64,000 bases of DNA from Sulfitobacter litoralis (GCF_900103185.1 NZ_FNJD01000013.1:30642-94641), one strand, 5' to 3'; shown: positions 33,861 through 43,082, counted from the first letter of the stretch. The notes: generated from the letters alone by a model not told the origin. Made by a program: numbers and translations.

Positions 33861-35036
33861 CTATTCCTTGATCATAAGCGCACGCGGGGTGGTGCACAGA
33901 CAGTCGGCACCCGTTTCGGTGATGACGATAGGTTCCGTGATCTCGATGCCGCCGTCGTCCAGCCACAGCGCTGGCATAAAGTGAAAGGTCATCCCCGGTT
34001 CAAGCACTGTGGTGTCGCCCGCGCGGAAGGACATGGTGCGTTCGCCCCAATCGGGCGGATAAGACAACCCGATCGCATACCCGCAACGGCTGTCTTTCTC
34101 GAACCCGCGTTTGCGTAGGTTGGTGTTGAAGGCGCGGGCGATGTCTTCGCAGCGGTTGCCTGGTTTGGCTTGTTCTAGCCCCGCGTCAATTGCCTCGAGA
34201 ACGGCATTTTCCGCATCCAGATACTTTTGTGGCGGTTTGCCCAGAAACAAGGTGCGCGACTGCGGGCATTGGTAGCGCCGGTGCGCCCCTGCGATTTCAA
34301 AGAACGTGCCTTCGTTATTCCGCAGGGGGGCGTCATCCCATGTGATGTGCGGCGCGGTGGCATCCAGACCGGAGGGCGTCATGGGCACGCAAGCGGGGTA
34401 GTCGCCCCAGTGCCCGTGGGCACCGCTGACAGAGGCGTGGTAGATATCCGCGATCAGATCGTTCTTGCGCATGCCGACTTCGGCCTTTTCGCGAATTACC
34501 TCGTGCATCCGTTCAACGATCCGGGCGGCGCGGCGCATGTATTCCAGTTCAGTGGGGGATTTGACGGCGCGTTGCCAGTTCACCAGCGCGGTGGCGTTCT
34601 GAATGTTGACGCCCGGTAGCCGTGTTTGCAGCGTCAGAAACGCAGAGGCGGTGAAATAATAATTGTCCAGTTCGAACCCGATACGGGCGTTTTCTAGCCC
34701 GCGGGCGGCGATCAGGCGGGCCAGATCCTCCATCGGGTGTTTGTCGGGGTTCTGGACATAGGTGTCGTCGTAGCCGACGATATTGTCATCATCCAGATAG
34801 GTGGTGCGCTGGGCACCTGCACTGTCCATCGCGCGGCCCCACCAGACAGGCTGGCCCTCGTGGGTGAGCAGCACGCCCTGATGCACGTAGAACGACCACC
34901 CGTCATAGCCCGCCAACCACGCCATATTTGACGGATCGGTGACAAACAGTGCGTCCAGCCCGCGGGTGGCCATTTCGGCGCGTGTTTTTGCCAGACGTGC
35001 TGCATATTCGGGCTGCGTAAAAGAATGGTCAATCAT
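33861..35036 (-). CDS. doeA: DoeA ectoine hydrolase (M24/creatinase-like)
   Basis: This 391-residue cytoplasmic enzyme opens the ectoine ring to give N-acetyl-diaminobutyrate. The N-terminal creatinase-type domain (residues 1-160) contains LFVTDPSNMAWLAGYDGWSF. The pita-bread domain follows with GHWGDYPACVPM and GYAIGLSYPPDWGE. Where M24 peptidases have two metal-binding Asp residues, this protein reads EIAGAHRRYQCPQSRT, so the classic metal site is not kept, as in creatinase. It is the first gene of the operon doeA-doeB-doeD, divergent from doeX. Confidence 0.9.
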   Translation of the reverse strand: MIDHSFTQPEYAARLAKTRAEMATRGLDALFVTDPSNMAWLAGYDGWSFYVHQGVLLTHEGQPVWWGRAMDSAGAQRTTYLDDDNIVGYDDTYVQNPDKHPMEDLARLIAARGLENARIGFELDNYYFTASAFLTLQTRLPGVNIQNATALVNWQRAVKSPTELEYMRRAARIVERMHEVIREKAEVGMRKNDLIADIYHASVSGAHGHWGDYPACVPMTPSGLDATAPHITWDDAPLRNNEGTFFEIAGAHRRYQCPQSRTLFLGKPPQKYLDAENAVLEAIDAGLEQAKPGNRCEDIARAFNTNLRKRGFEKDSRCGYAIGLSYPPDWGERTMSFRAGDTTVLEPGMTFHFMPALWLDDGGIEITEPIVITETGADCLCTTPRALMIKE

Positions 35037-35084
35037 GTGGGAAATCCTGCCAGGGTATTGTGCGAGTTTAGCTTTTTCGGCCTC

Positions 35085-35096
35085 CGCATTTATGCG
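35085..35096. promoter_or_regulatory. Candidate operator between doeA and doeX
   Basis: CGCAT-TT-ATGCG is a perfect short inverted repeat in the 118-base divergent gap. Lrp-type regulators such as DoeX are known to control the doe genes; binding here is inference. Confidence 0.4.
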
Positions 35097-35154
35097 AATA
35101 TCAACGTCACGTGGGTAAAAGCTGCAAACTTTTGGAAAATATGGGGAATTCAGG

Positions 35155-35610
35155 ATGATTGACGCGATAGACCGGAAAATCCTGCATCACGTGCAGCGTG
35201 ACAATCTGCTGACCAGCGCGCGTCTTTCAGAACTGGTGGGGTTGTCGCAAACGTCGATCCAGCGGCGGCTCGCGCGGCTGCGGGCCACCAAGGCGATCGA
35301 GGCCGATATTGCCGTCGTATCGCCCGAAGCGGTGGGGCGCCCGCTGACCATGCTCATCGCGGTGGAGCTGGCGCGGGAACGCTCTGATATCATTGACAGG
35401 TTCAAACGGGCGGTGCGTGAGCGGGCAGAGGTGATGAGCGCCTATTACGTGACGGGAGAGACCGACTTTATGTTGATCGTCAGCGCCAAGGACATGCAGG
35501 ATTACGAGGCGTTCACCCGCGATTTTTTCTATAACAACCCGGATATCAAAGGGTTCAAAACCACCGTGGTGATGGACCGGATCAAGGCGTCTTTCACGCT
35601 GCCGGTCTGA
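35155..35610 (+). CDS. doeX: DoeX-type Lrp/AsnC transcriptional regulator
   Basis: This 151-residue regulator has an N-terminal helix-turn-helix (residues 5-55, with LSELVGLSQTSIQRRLARLR) and a C-terminal RAM ligand-binding domain (about 65-145, with YYVTGETDFMLIV). It is divergent from doeA, the arrangement of the known regulator DoeX, which responds to ectoine-derived metabolites. The ATG at 35155 has only a weak ribosome site (TTCAGG), yet the protein start MIDAIDRKIL is typical of the family. Confidence 0.85.
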   Translation: MIDAIDRKILHHVQRDNLLTSARLSELVGLSQTSIQRRLARLRATKAIEADIAVVSPEAVGRPLTMLIAVELARERSDIIDRFKRAVRERAEVMSAYYVTGETDFMLIVSAKDMQDYEAFTRDFFYNNPDIKGFKTTVVMDRIKASFTLPV

Positions 35611-35631
35611 TCACCACGACGCCGTGGCAGG

Positions 35632-36072
35632 CTAGGTGCTTTCTGCCTGCTCTTGCGCCCATTCCGGCAGCGGAAAGAGCGTGTCGTAGATCAAGTTAAA
35701 GACATAGGCATAAACGATATAAAAAGCCGCCAATGCGATATCCAGCACGAAGGCATCCCACAGGCTGATGCCCAGATACCAAGCGATGAACGGCAGCAGC
35801 ACCACCAGCAGCCCCGCCTCGAATGCCAGCGCGTGCAGCACCCGGACGATGCGCGATTTCAGGGTGGTTCCCGTCAGCCGTTGCAAGGCCAAGTCAAAAA
35901 GCACGTTATAGCCAAGGTTCCAAAGCGTCGCGAGCGTGGCGCTGACAATGCCCACGACACCAAAGTCATGTAAGGGTACGTCAAACAGGATCGCACCAGC
36001 GGGGATCACAAGGATCAGCGCGATGATTTCAAAACTGAGGGCGTGGCGAAGACGGTCTAATGCGGAGCGCAT
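35632..36072 (-). CDS. PACE-family (AceI-like) small efflux protein
   Basis: This 146-residue membrane protein has four helices arranged as two repeats of the bacterial transmembrane pair. Glu15 in SFEIIAL matches the Glu essential for proton coupling in AceI, the chlorhexidine efflux pump. The repeated LWNLGYNVLFDLAL and VYAYVFNLIYDTLFPLP are diagnostic of the family. The ATG at 36072 gives the normal length; the upstream extension lacks any conserved part. Natural substrates are thought to be short diamines. It is convergent with doeX and divergent from the ureohydrolase gene. Confidence 0.87.
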   Translation of the reverse strand: MRSALDRLRHALSFEIIALILVIPAGAILFDVPLHDFGVVGIVSATLATLWNLGYNVLFDLALQRLTGTTLKSRIVRVLHALAFEAGLLVVLLPFIAWYLGISLWDAFVLDIALAAFYIVYAYVFNLIYDTLFPLPEWAQEQAEST

Positions 36073-36303
36073 GGGTATACCTCGGTGAAGGGCCGGGTCG
36101 TCCCGGCAATTTTCCATTCAGGGGAGGTCGTCCTCTCGGTACCATAGGTGGCAAAGCCGGGCGCGGTTTGCAAGAGGCATGGGGGGCGTTGCCGCGGAAA
36201 GCTGCTTGGCTTTGCGGATAAAGCTGCGAAGCTGCATGCAAACGGGGACGCGTGAATTGGTCTGTGCGCCAAGTACCATGCCAGAGCCAAAAGGAATGGG
36301 ACG

Positions 36304-37260
36304 ATGAACAAACCAGCATATAATCAGCCGCTTAGCGGGAATTCCATGCCGCGCACGGGTGGGCCTGCGACCATGATGCGCTTGCCGATGGCAGAAACGG
36401 CGGCGGGGCTGGATGCCTGTTTTCTGGGCATCCCAATGGATATTGGCACCTCGAACCGTCCCGGGACGCGGCTAGGCCCCCGCCAGATACGCGACGAAAG
36501 CCGCATGATCCGCCCCTACAACATGGCGACCGGTGCGGCCCCGTTCGAACATCTTCAGGTGGCGGATATCGGTGACGTGCCGATCAACCTTTTTGACCTC
36601 AAGAAAACCGTGGCCATTATCGCGGATCACTACCGCGAGGTCCTGTCCCATGGGGTGATCCCGCTGACACTGGGCGGGGATCACACGCTCAGCTGGCCAA
36701 TCTTGCGGGCGGTCGCTGAAAAACACGGGCCTGTCGCGCTGATCCATGTGGATGCCCATTCGGATACCAACGATGAAATGTTCGGCGAGAAAGAGGCTCA
36801 CGGCTGCCCGTTCCGACGCGCGTGGGAGGAAGGCTGTCTGCAAAACGACAAGGTGTTCCAGATTGGTCTGCGGGGTACCGGCTATAGTAAGGATGATTTC
36901 GATTGGGGGCGGCAACAGGGCTGGACCTGTATTCAGGCCGAAGAATGCTGGCACAAATCGCTGACGCCCATGATGGCGGATATCCGCGCCAAGATCGAGG
37001 ACGCGCCGGTCTATCTGACCTTTGATATCGACAGCCTTGATCCCGCGTTCGCCCCCGGTACAGGCACGGTCGAGGTGGGTGGGTTAACCACGATGCAGGG
37101 GCTGGAAATCATCCGCGGGACGGCGGGACTAAATTTGGTGGGCTGTGATCTGGTTGAAGTCTCTCCGCCCTATGATCCGGCGGGCAATACGGCAATGATC
37201 GCGGCCAGTTATCTGTATGAAATGCTATGTGCACTTCCGGGGGTCCCGCAGGGCAGTTAG
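36304..37260 (+). CDS. speB: Agmatinase-family ureohydrolase
   Basis: This 318-residue dimanganese hydrolase splits a guanidino compound to urea and an amine. Metal ligands are in GGDHTLSW (His127), HVDAHSD (Asp150, His152, Asp154) and TFDIDSLDP (Asp241, Asp243). The ATG at 36304 has GGGAC upstream. Agmatine is the usual substrate, but guanidinobutyrate or guanidinopropionate hydrolases share these motifs, so the symbol is tentative. A PACE efflux gene, a family linked to polyamines, is its divergent neighbour. Confidence 0.87.
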   Translation: MNKPAYNQPLSGNSMPRTGGPATMMRLPMAETAAGLDACFLGIPMDIGTSNRPGTRLGPRQIRDESRMIRPYNMATGAAPFEHLQVADIGDVPINLFDLKKTVAIIADHYREVLSHGVIPLTLGGDHTLSWPILRAVAEKHGPVALIHVDAHSDTNDEMFGEKEAHGCPFRRAWEEGCLQNDKVFQIGLRGTGYSKDDFDWGRQQGWTCIQAEECWHKSLTPMMADIRAKIEDAPVYLTFDIDSLDPAFAPGTGTVEVGGLTTMQGLEIIRGTAGLNLVGCDLVEVSPPYDPAGNTAMIAASYLYEMLCALPGVPQGS

Positions 37261-37350
37261 ACGCCATCGGGCAGAAAGAGATGCCGTAGGGTGACGCAGA
37301 CGACGTGATCCTCAAGCTGGGCGGCCATACCGTCATCGCTTTGTCATTTT

Positions 37351-37378
37351 ACCGGCGCAGCGGCAAAGCCGCGCCGGT
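37351..37378. terminator. Hairpin between convergent speB-like and paoC-like genes
   Basis: ACCGGCGC (37351-37358) pairs with GCGCCGGT (37371-37378), with a further GGC/GCC pairing inside the loop. It is flanked by TTTT on the left and TTT on the right. It is likely a shared terminator, although the T runs are short. Confidence 0.6.
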
Positions 37379-37403
37379 TTGGTCGGGGTTCGCGCAGGCA
37401 GTC

Positions 37404-39614
37404 TTACATATCCGGTAGCCCCGGCAGAATTTTGTCCATCGTCGCGGGCAAATCGCGCACACGCACGCCGCAGGCATCGTAGATCGCGTTGATGATCGAC
37501 GCCCCTGCGCCACAGATGCCAAGCTCGCCGATGCCTTTGGCCTGCATCGGATTGGCCCAAGGGTCGCGTTCCTGCACGAAGTTGACTGTAAGCTGAGGCA
37601 CATCAAGGTTTACCGGCACGTGGTATTCAGCCAGATCATTGTTAACCAAATGGCCGTCGCGTTTGTCGAACATCAGCTCTTCGGTCAGTGCCATGCCGAT
37701 GCCAAAGGTCATGCCGCCTAGACATTGAGACCGCGCCGTCTTGGCATTCAGGATGCGCCCTGCGGCAAAGCTGCCGTGCATCCGGCGCACACGTGTTTCG
37801 CCGGTGACGCTGTTTACACCGACCTCTGCAAAGAATGCACCAAAGGTTGCCTGGCGACGGTCGGTCTGGGTATCACCCTTGTTGATCGTGCCTTCGACGG
37901 TGAAGGGGCCGTTCTTGGTGAATTCTGGCAAATCGGCGCGGCGATTGTTGGTAGTGGCTACGCCGTCTTGCAGGGTCAGGTCGCGTTCTTCTACGCCCAT
38001 GGTCTCGGCAATCTTTTTGCGCAGCGCCTCGCATGCAACAAAGACTGACCCGCCCGATGATGCGGCACCCCAGCTGCCCCCTGAACCGGCGGCTTTGGGC
38101 AGGCTGCTGTCGCCCAAGCGCACCGTCACACGGTCCGCCGGCACGCCCAGCATCTCGCCGGCGATCTGGGTCAGGATCGCATAGGTGCCGGTGCCAATGT
38201 CAGTCATATCGGTTTCGACCAGCAGGCTGCCGTCTTCGTTCAGCGTGACACGCGCATGGCTTTCGCCCAGCATGTTGACCCGCGTGGCCGAAGACATGCC
38301 GTAGCCGATCAACCACTCTCCGTCTGTTTTGCCGGCCTCGCGGTCGGCCCAGCCAAAGGTCTTGGCCCCGTCGTCCAGTGCCTCGGCCAATTTATGAGAT
38401 GAGAACTCGCGCCCGTCCGAAGGGTCCACTTCAGGAATGTTGCGTTTGCGCAGTTCGACCGGATCGATGCCGCTCACGTCAGCCAGCTCGTCCATCGCGA
38501 TCTCGAGCGCGGTGATACCCACCGCCTCGCCCGGTGCACGAACAGAGCCGGCACACATGCGGTTGATCCGTTTGATATGCATCCCGATTTCACGGTTTTC
38601 ACCGCGATAAAGGAAAGGCGTCGCCTGCGATACCGGCTCTGCAAAGCTTTCATCCAACAATTGCGAGACGGTGGAATCATGCCCGATGCCGGTCATCCGT
38701 CCATCAGCGTCCGCGGCTAGTTTGATGTGCTGAACCGTCTCGGACCGGCGCATCGTGGCCTCAAGTACTTGTTGGCGGCTTAGTACAACGGCTACGGGGG
38801 CCCCAAGTTCACGTGCGGCATGGGCCGCGGCAACTGCCTCGTGGCTAATCCCGAGTTTCGAGCCAAAGCCACCACCGACGTAAGGCGCCAGAATATGCAC
38901 ATTTTCAGCGTCAACCCCAAGCGCGTCGGCCAGTTCATTCACATTGTATTTGAGCATCTGATACGACCCGCGCAGGGTCAGCTTGCCGCCATCCCACTGG
39001 GCAATCGCGGCATGGGGTTCCATCGCAGACGAGCTGTGCCCGCTGGTGCGATAGGTTTCATCCACGGTATAGGCGGCATCTGACAGCGCGGCATCCAGAT
39101 CGCCTTGGGACGATTGCTTGTCCTTCGGCGTTTCAATTTCTGCCACATCAAGATCGGTCACGGCATCCTCGGGCGTGATTTGAAGCTCGATCATATGGGC
39201 AGCGTGACGGGCCTGTTCAAAGGTATCGGCCACAACCAGCGCGACGGGTTGCCCGATATAGGAAATCTTGCCATCCGGCTGGACAGGGGCCTCGTTTGCG
39301 GTGCCTTGGGCAGGGTTGCGCAGGAAGGTCTTGCCGTGAAACACGTCGCGCACACCGTCAAGCTTGCGCACGGCTTCGGCGTTCAATCCGGTGATCTGCC
39401 CACCTGCAACAGGCGCGCGGACAAGCACGCCGGTCATCATGCCCGCCGGTTGGTCTTCGTGCGCATAAGTGGCGCGACCAGAGACTTTGAGCGGGCCGTC
39501 GGGACGGTCCATGCCGGTGTGGATCAACCCTTGAACCGTGACATCCAGCCGATTGCGGTCGTCGGGTTCGTTCATCGTCAGTTCGGCGGTCGAGATGTTG
39601 ATACCGTCGGTCAT
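37404..39614 (-). CDS. paoC: Molybdenum-binding subunit of a xanthine dehydrogenase-family aldehyde oxidoreductase (PaoC-like)
   Basis: This 736-residue large subunit carries the molybdenum cofactor. Landmarks are the N-terminal KVSGRATYAHED, the LAPYVGGGFGSK cofactor loop near residue 240, the substrate-side RAPGEAVG near 345, and the C-terminal GIGELGICGAG with the catalytic Glu near 699. The start overlaps the FAD-subunit stop (ATG at 39614, stop at 39611). The order Fe-S, FAD, Mo subunit is that of the E. coli periplasmic aldehyde oxidase paoABC. Here no Tat signal is seen on the Fe-S subunit, so the complex may stay in the cytoplasm. The true substrate is unknown. Confidence 0.85.
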   Translation of the reverse strand: MTDGINISTAELTMNEPDDRNRLDVTVQGLIHTGMDRPDGPLKVSGRATYAHEDQPAGMMTGVLVRAPVAGGQITGLNAEAVRKLDGVRDVFHGKTFLRNPAQGTANEAPVQPDGKISYIGQPVALVVADTFEQARHAAHMIELQITPEDAVTDLDVAEIETPKDKQSSQGDLDAALSDAAYTVDETYRTSGHSSSAMEPHAAIAQWDGGKLTLRGSYQMLKYNVNELADALGVDAENVHILAPYVGGGFGSKLGISHEAVAAAHAARELGAPVAVVLSRQQVLEATMRRSETVQHIKLAADADGRMTGIGHDSTVSQLLDESFAEPVSQATPFLYRGENREIGMHIKRINRMCAGSVRAPGEAVGITALEIAMDELADVSGIDPVELRKRNIPEVDPSDGREFSSHKLAEALDDGAKTFGWADREAGKTDGEWLIGYGMSSATRVNMLGESHARVTLNEDGSLLVETDMTDIGTGTYAILTQIAGEMLGVPADRVTVRLGDSSLPKAAGSGGSWGAASSGGSVFVACEALRKKIAETMGVEERDLTLQDGVATTNNRRADLPEFTKNGPFTVEGTINKGDTQTDRRQATFGAFFAEVGVNSVTGETRVRRMHGSFAAGRILNAKTARSQCLGGMTFGIGMALTEELMFDKRDGHLVNNDLAEYHVPVNLDVPQLTVNFVQERDPWANPMQAKGIGELGICGAGASIINAIYDACGVRVRDLPATMDKILPGLPDM

Positions 39615-40585
39615 TGCTGTACCCCCGTCAGTTCCTTGAGTGTGGCAATCAACGTGCGCCGTGCCAGTGGCACTTTGAATGCGTTGCCGTCTTTGGGCGC
39701 TGCATCTGCCACCAGAATATCGGCGGCCTTGCTGAACAAGGTGGCCGAAGGCTCTTGCCCGACGAGCGCCTCTTCGACCGCCGGGTCGCGCCACGGCATG
39801 GATCCAATGCCACCACAGGCGATTGCGGCTTGGGTAATTTTGCCTTCCGACACCTCGATCCGCGCCGCGACTGATGCCATGGCAAACGCGTAGGATGCGC
39901 GATCGCGTACTTTGCGATACGTCTGGTTCCCCTCCGCAGGGGCGGGCAAGGTGACGGCGGTGATCAGTTCACCCGATTGCAAAACTGTTTCAACTGCGGG
40001 ATCGGTGGGGATCAGATAGAATTCGGACAGCGGTACCGTGCGAGAGGCACCATCCGTGCCCTCGATCTCGATTTCGGCCCCCAGCATCTGCATCGCAACC
40101 GCCATGTCACTGGGATGGCTGGCGATGCATTTGTCGGTGACGCCAAGGATCGCATGGAGCCGGTTCGCCCCCTCCATCGCGCCGCAGCCTGAACCTGGCT
40201 CGCGTTTGTTGCATGGTTGGTCGGTGTCATAGAAATAATAGCAGCGGGTCCGTTGTAAAAGGTTGCCGCCGGTGGTCGCCTTGTTGCGCAGTTGACCCGA
40301 CGCACCGGCCAACAGGGCCGACGACAGTGCGGCATAGTCTTCGCGAACCGTCATATCCGCCGCGAGGTCAGAGTTCGTGACCAAAGCGCCGATACGCAGC
40401 CCGCCGTCGCGCGTGGGAGTGATCTGTTTCAGGTCCAGCCGCGAGATGTCGACAAGTTTGTCAGGGGTCATCACCTCTAGCTTCATGAGGTCTAGCAGGT
40501 TGGTCCCGCCCGCGATGATTGTCGCGTCTGGGGTGCGGGTGACATCGCTGTTGGCACTGGCGCGGATATAGTCGAACTGCTTCAT
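39611..40585 (-). CDS. paoB: FAD-binding subunit of aldehyde oxidoreductase (PaoB-like)
   Basis: This 324-residue flavoprotein subunit has the FAD pyrophosphate loop IIAGGTNLLDLMK near residue 26 and a second flavin motif GNLLQRTRC near 108. A Cys-rich insertion CYYFYDTDQPCNKREPGSGC (residues 116-135) is the feature that binds an extra [4Fe-4S] cluster in E. coli PaoB. It overlaps both neighbours by four bases, so the three genes are translated as a unit. Confidence 0.87.
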   Translation of the reverse strand: MKQFDYIRASANSDVTRTPDATIIAGGTNLLDLMKLEVMTPDKLVDISRLDLKQITPTRDGGLRIGALVTNSDLAADMTVREDYAALSSALLAGASGQLRNKATTGGNLLQRTRCYYFYDTDQPCNKREPGSGCGAMEGANRLHAILGVTDKCIASHPSDMAVAMQMLGAEIEIEGTDGASRTVPLSEFYLIPTDPAVETVLQSGELITAVTLPAPAEGNQTYRKVRDRASYAFAMASVAARIEVSEGKITQAAIACGGIGSMPWRDPAVEEALVGQEPSATLFSKAADILVADAAPKDGNAFKVPLARRTLIATLKELTGVQQ

Positions 40586-41088
40586 GACTTCTCCTCCGCG
40601 GTTTCGCGGATTGCATCGACGATATTGGGGTAGGCGGCGCAGCGGCAGATATTTCCCGACATCCGCTCTGATATTTCAGCATCGGTCAGCTCGGGCGACG
40701 CGGTAAGGCTGCCCGAAACATTGGAGGGCCAGCCGGCTTTGAACTCTTCGAGCATGGCGGTGGCTGAACAGATTTGACCCGGGGTGCAATAACCGCATTG
40801 GAACCCGTCGTGTTTCACGAAATTCTGCTGCATGTCCGACAGGTTGTGTTCGTCGCCCAACCCCTCGATTGTGGTGATCTCGTCGCCGTCATGCATGCAG
40901 GCAAGGCTGAGGCATGAATTGATGCGGCGTCCGTTTATCATGACCGTGCAGGCCCCGCACTGTCCGTGATCGCAGCCTTTTTTGGTGCCGGTGAGGTTCA
41001 GGTGATTGCGCAGCGCATCCAGCAGCGAGGTGCGGGGGTCTGCATCAAGACTATGGTCTTTGCCGTTAACAGTCAGTGTGGTTCGCAT
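40582..41088 (-). CDS. paoA: [2Fe-2S] subunit of aldehyde oxidoreductase (PaoA-like, no Tat signal)
   Basis: This 168-residue iron-sulfur subunit has a plant-ferredoxin-type cluster in GCDHGQCGACTV near residues 38-50 with a later Cys in INSCLSLAC, and the second cluster in CGYCTPGQ and GNICRCAAY. It starts directly with MRTTLTVNGKDHSLD. E. coli PaoA is longer because of a twin-arginine leader that is absent here; no in-frame leader was found upstream. First gene of the three-gene operon. Confidence 0.88.
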   Translation of the reverse strand: MRTTLTVNGKDHSLDADPRTSLLDALRNHLNLTGTKKGCDHGQCGACTVMINGRRINSCLSLACMHDGDEITTIEGLGDEHNLSDMQQNFVKHDGFQCGYCTPGQICSATAMLEEFKAGWPSNVSGSLTASPELTDAEISERMSGNICRCAAYPNIVDAIRETAEEKS

Positions 41089-41211
41089 GAGAAGGAGGCC
41101 CTTTGTCCGATGACATCTAGGGAATAGAACCCCGGTCAGCGGGTCAGGGTTCCGCCCTGATGGCGGATCTGTGTCGGCGGCGGCGGTATAATCGCGTAGA
41201 TTGCGGCTATC

Positions 41212-41982
41212 TCAGGCTGTGCAACGCCGCAAAAATTCGGTGATCCGTTCGGCGATCAGGCCGCGGTCATAATCTAATGTCGCAACATGGTAGGATCGCT
41301 CGAGCCAGCCAAGCTGGATATCGCTAGACGCCACCGAGGTCGCGATACGCGGTGCATTTTGCGGATCAACGACGTTATCGCGGCGCGATTGCAAGATCAA
41401 AATGGGCTGGCGGATCAGTGGCAGCAGCGCACCGGTGGCATTGGTAAGAAGGAAACGCTCTTTCAGGGTTTCACGCGGGATGCGGTCGTAGCAGATTTCG
41501 GTGGTGCCCGGTTCGGCAATATCCGAACCGATGCCGCTGATGAACGCCGCCCCCTGAGGCTCATAAAGCGGGGCGACCACTTCGGGGCGGTACAGCCCGG
41601 TAGAGCCATTGATGCTGACCACGCCATGTATCTTGTCGGGCATACGCGCGGCAAGATTCAGAGACAGGGTTGCGCCTAGGGAAAGCCCCCCGACGATCAC
41701 CCGCGCACAACGCGCCGATAGCGTTTCAAGAGCCGCTTCGGCAGAGCCGACCCAATCGCTTTGGCCGGTCTGCGCCAAGGCTGCCGGGTCTTTGCCATGC
41801 CCTGCGAGCAATGGGCAAGACACCGTCGCACCGCTTGCCGCGTGCACAGCTAGGGCGACTTCGCGCACGCTTTGCGGCGTGCTGGTGAAGCCGTGAAAAA
41901 AGAGAAAGCCGATATCGCTGCCCTCAAGGAGAAAAGGCTGCGCTTGGGGCAGGTCGAATGGGGCAATCGGCATCTGTTTCAT
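41212..41982 (-). CDS. Alpha/beta hydrolase (carboxylesterase/monoacylglycerol lipase type)
   Basis: This 256-residue hydrolase has the oxyanion motif FLFFHGFTSTPQS near residues 25-38 and the nucleophile elbow GGLSLGATLS near 99. A late Asp in SRRDNVVDPQ and His in RSYHVATLDYD complete the likely triad. Length and motifs match Est30/carboxylesterase-type proteins. The start ATG at 41982 removes a non-conserved extension that would overlap the LysR gene. No signal peptide is seen. The substrate is unknown. Confidence 0.83.
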   Translation of the reverse strand: MKQMPIAPFDLPQAQPFLLEGSDIGFLFFHGFTSTPQSVREVALAVHAASGATVSCPLLAGHGKDPAALAQTGQSDWVGSAEAALETLSARCARVIVGGLSLGATLSLNLAARMPDKIHGVVSINGSTGLYRPEVVAPLYEPQGAAFISGIGSDIAEPGTTEICYDRIPRETLKERFLLTNATGALLPLIRQPILILQSRRDNVVDPQNAPRIATSVASSDIQLGWLERSYHVATLDYDRGLIAERITEFLRRCTA

Positions 41983-42053
41983 GCTGCCATAAAATCGCGT
42001 TATGGGGCGGTTACGCAAATAGACTCGCGATATCGCGCGATAACCGAAAGCGA

Positions 42054-42956
42054 TCAACCCAGCGGGGGGAAGTGACCGCGAAACTGCCGCAGCAAGCCGG
42101 TATCTGCCTTGATGCTCCATGCCATTGCGATCGTCGCTTCTGCATCCAGCCCCTCGACCGGTGTCAATTCCAGCGCGGCGGGCAGACTATCGGCCATGCT
42201 CGTGGGGAACAGCGTCACGCCGCGCCGCTCGGCCACGCGCTGCAAGATCACCTGTACGTCCCATGCCTCGTCCACCACCACGGGGCTAAGCCGCGCCCGA
42301 TCACACGCGCTGTCGAGAAGGGCGCGCCAAGACCGCCAGTTTTCGCGCAGCCCCATGACAAAGGGCACGCCTGTTAGGTCTTCGACCCGTTCGGGGGCTT
42401 CTCCGGCGGGGGCGACCACACCAATGCGCGAGCGCCAAACCGGCATCTGGTCGATCCCCGGCGCGCCGACGGTGGGATGAGACAGCAGGAAACCAAGATC
42501 GATCACGCCAGATTTCAGGTTTTTCAGCATGTTATCGGTAGACATGACATGCATCTCGACTTGCACACCCGGCACGCTGCGGTGGAAAGCATCCAGCGCT
42601 TCAGAGATTTGCCGCGAGGTGGCAAGCGCCGAATACCCGACGATGATATGCCCCCGTGCGCCGGCCGCATTCTGGCGCGAGGCGCGGATGGTTCGTTCGA
42701 ACTGGGCCACCGTCTGGCGCGCATCCTCAAGAAAGACGGCCCCCTCGGGCGTGGGCAGAACGCGCGGGCCGCTGCGGTCAAAGATACGGAACCCCAAATC
42801 GATTTCAGTGTCTTTCACGGCTTTCGAAATGGCGGGCTGCGCGATATTGAGCGTCTCGGCGGCTGCGCGAAACCCGCTGGCGTCCGCCACGGCCAAAGCA
42901 TATCGCAGATGCCGCAGGTCGAGCCGGGTGGGTTTCTTGGTGTCGGTCATGCGCAT
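42054..42956 (-). CDS. LysR-family transcriptional regulator
   Basis: This 300-residue regulator has a winged helix-turn-helix at residues 12-70 (FRAAAETLNIAQPAISKAVKDTE) and a two-lobed effector domain from about residue 100. It is divergent from the TRAP transporter at 43083 with about 125 bases between, so it probably controls that transporter in response to its substrate. Length is normal. The likely start is ATG 42956; ATG 42950 is equally possible. Confidence 0.88.
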   Translation of the reverse strand: MRMTDTKKPTRLDLRHLRYALAVADASGFRAAAETLNIAQPAISKAVKDTEIDLGFRIFDRSGPRVLPTPEGAVFLEDARQTVAQFERTIRASRQNAAGARGHIIVGYSALATSRQISEALDAFHRSVPGVQVEMHVMSTDNMLKNLKSGVIDLGFLLSHPTVGAPGIDQMPVWRSRIGVVAPAGEAPERVEDLTGVPFVMGLRENWRSWRALLDSACDRARLSPVVVDEAWDVQVILQRVAERRGVTLFPTSMADSLPAALELTPVEGLDAEATIAMAWSIKADTGLLRQFRGHFPPLG

Positions 42957-43082
42957 GTTCCCGGGTGATCGCGTTTCGTTATCACTCGATCAATCATCGC
43001 TATTTGTCAACCGCCCCCTGAGCGGAGAGGTTGAGGCGGAATGACGGGCTTGGTCCCCGTTTTGGTATGGGGAGGAGGCCCG

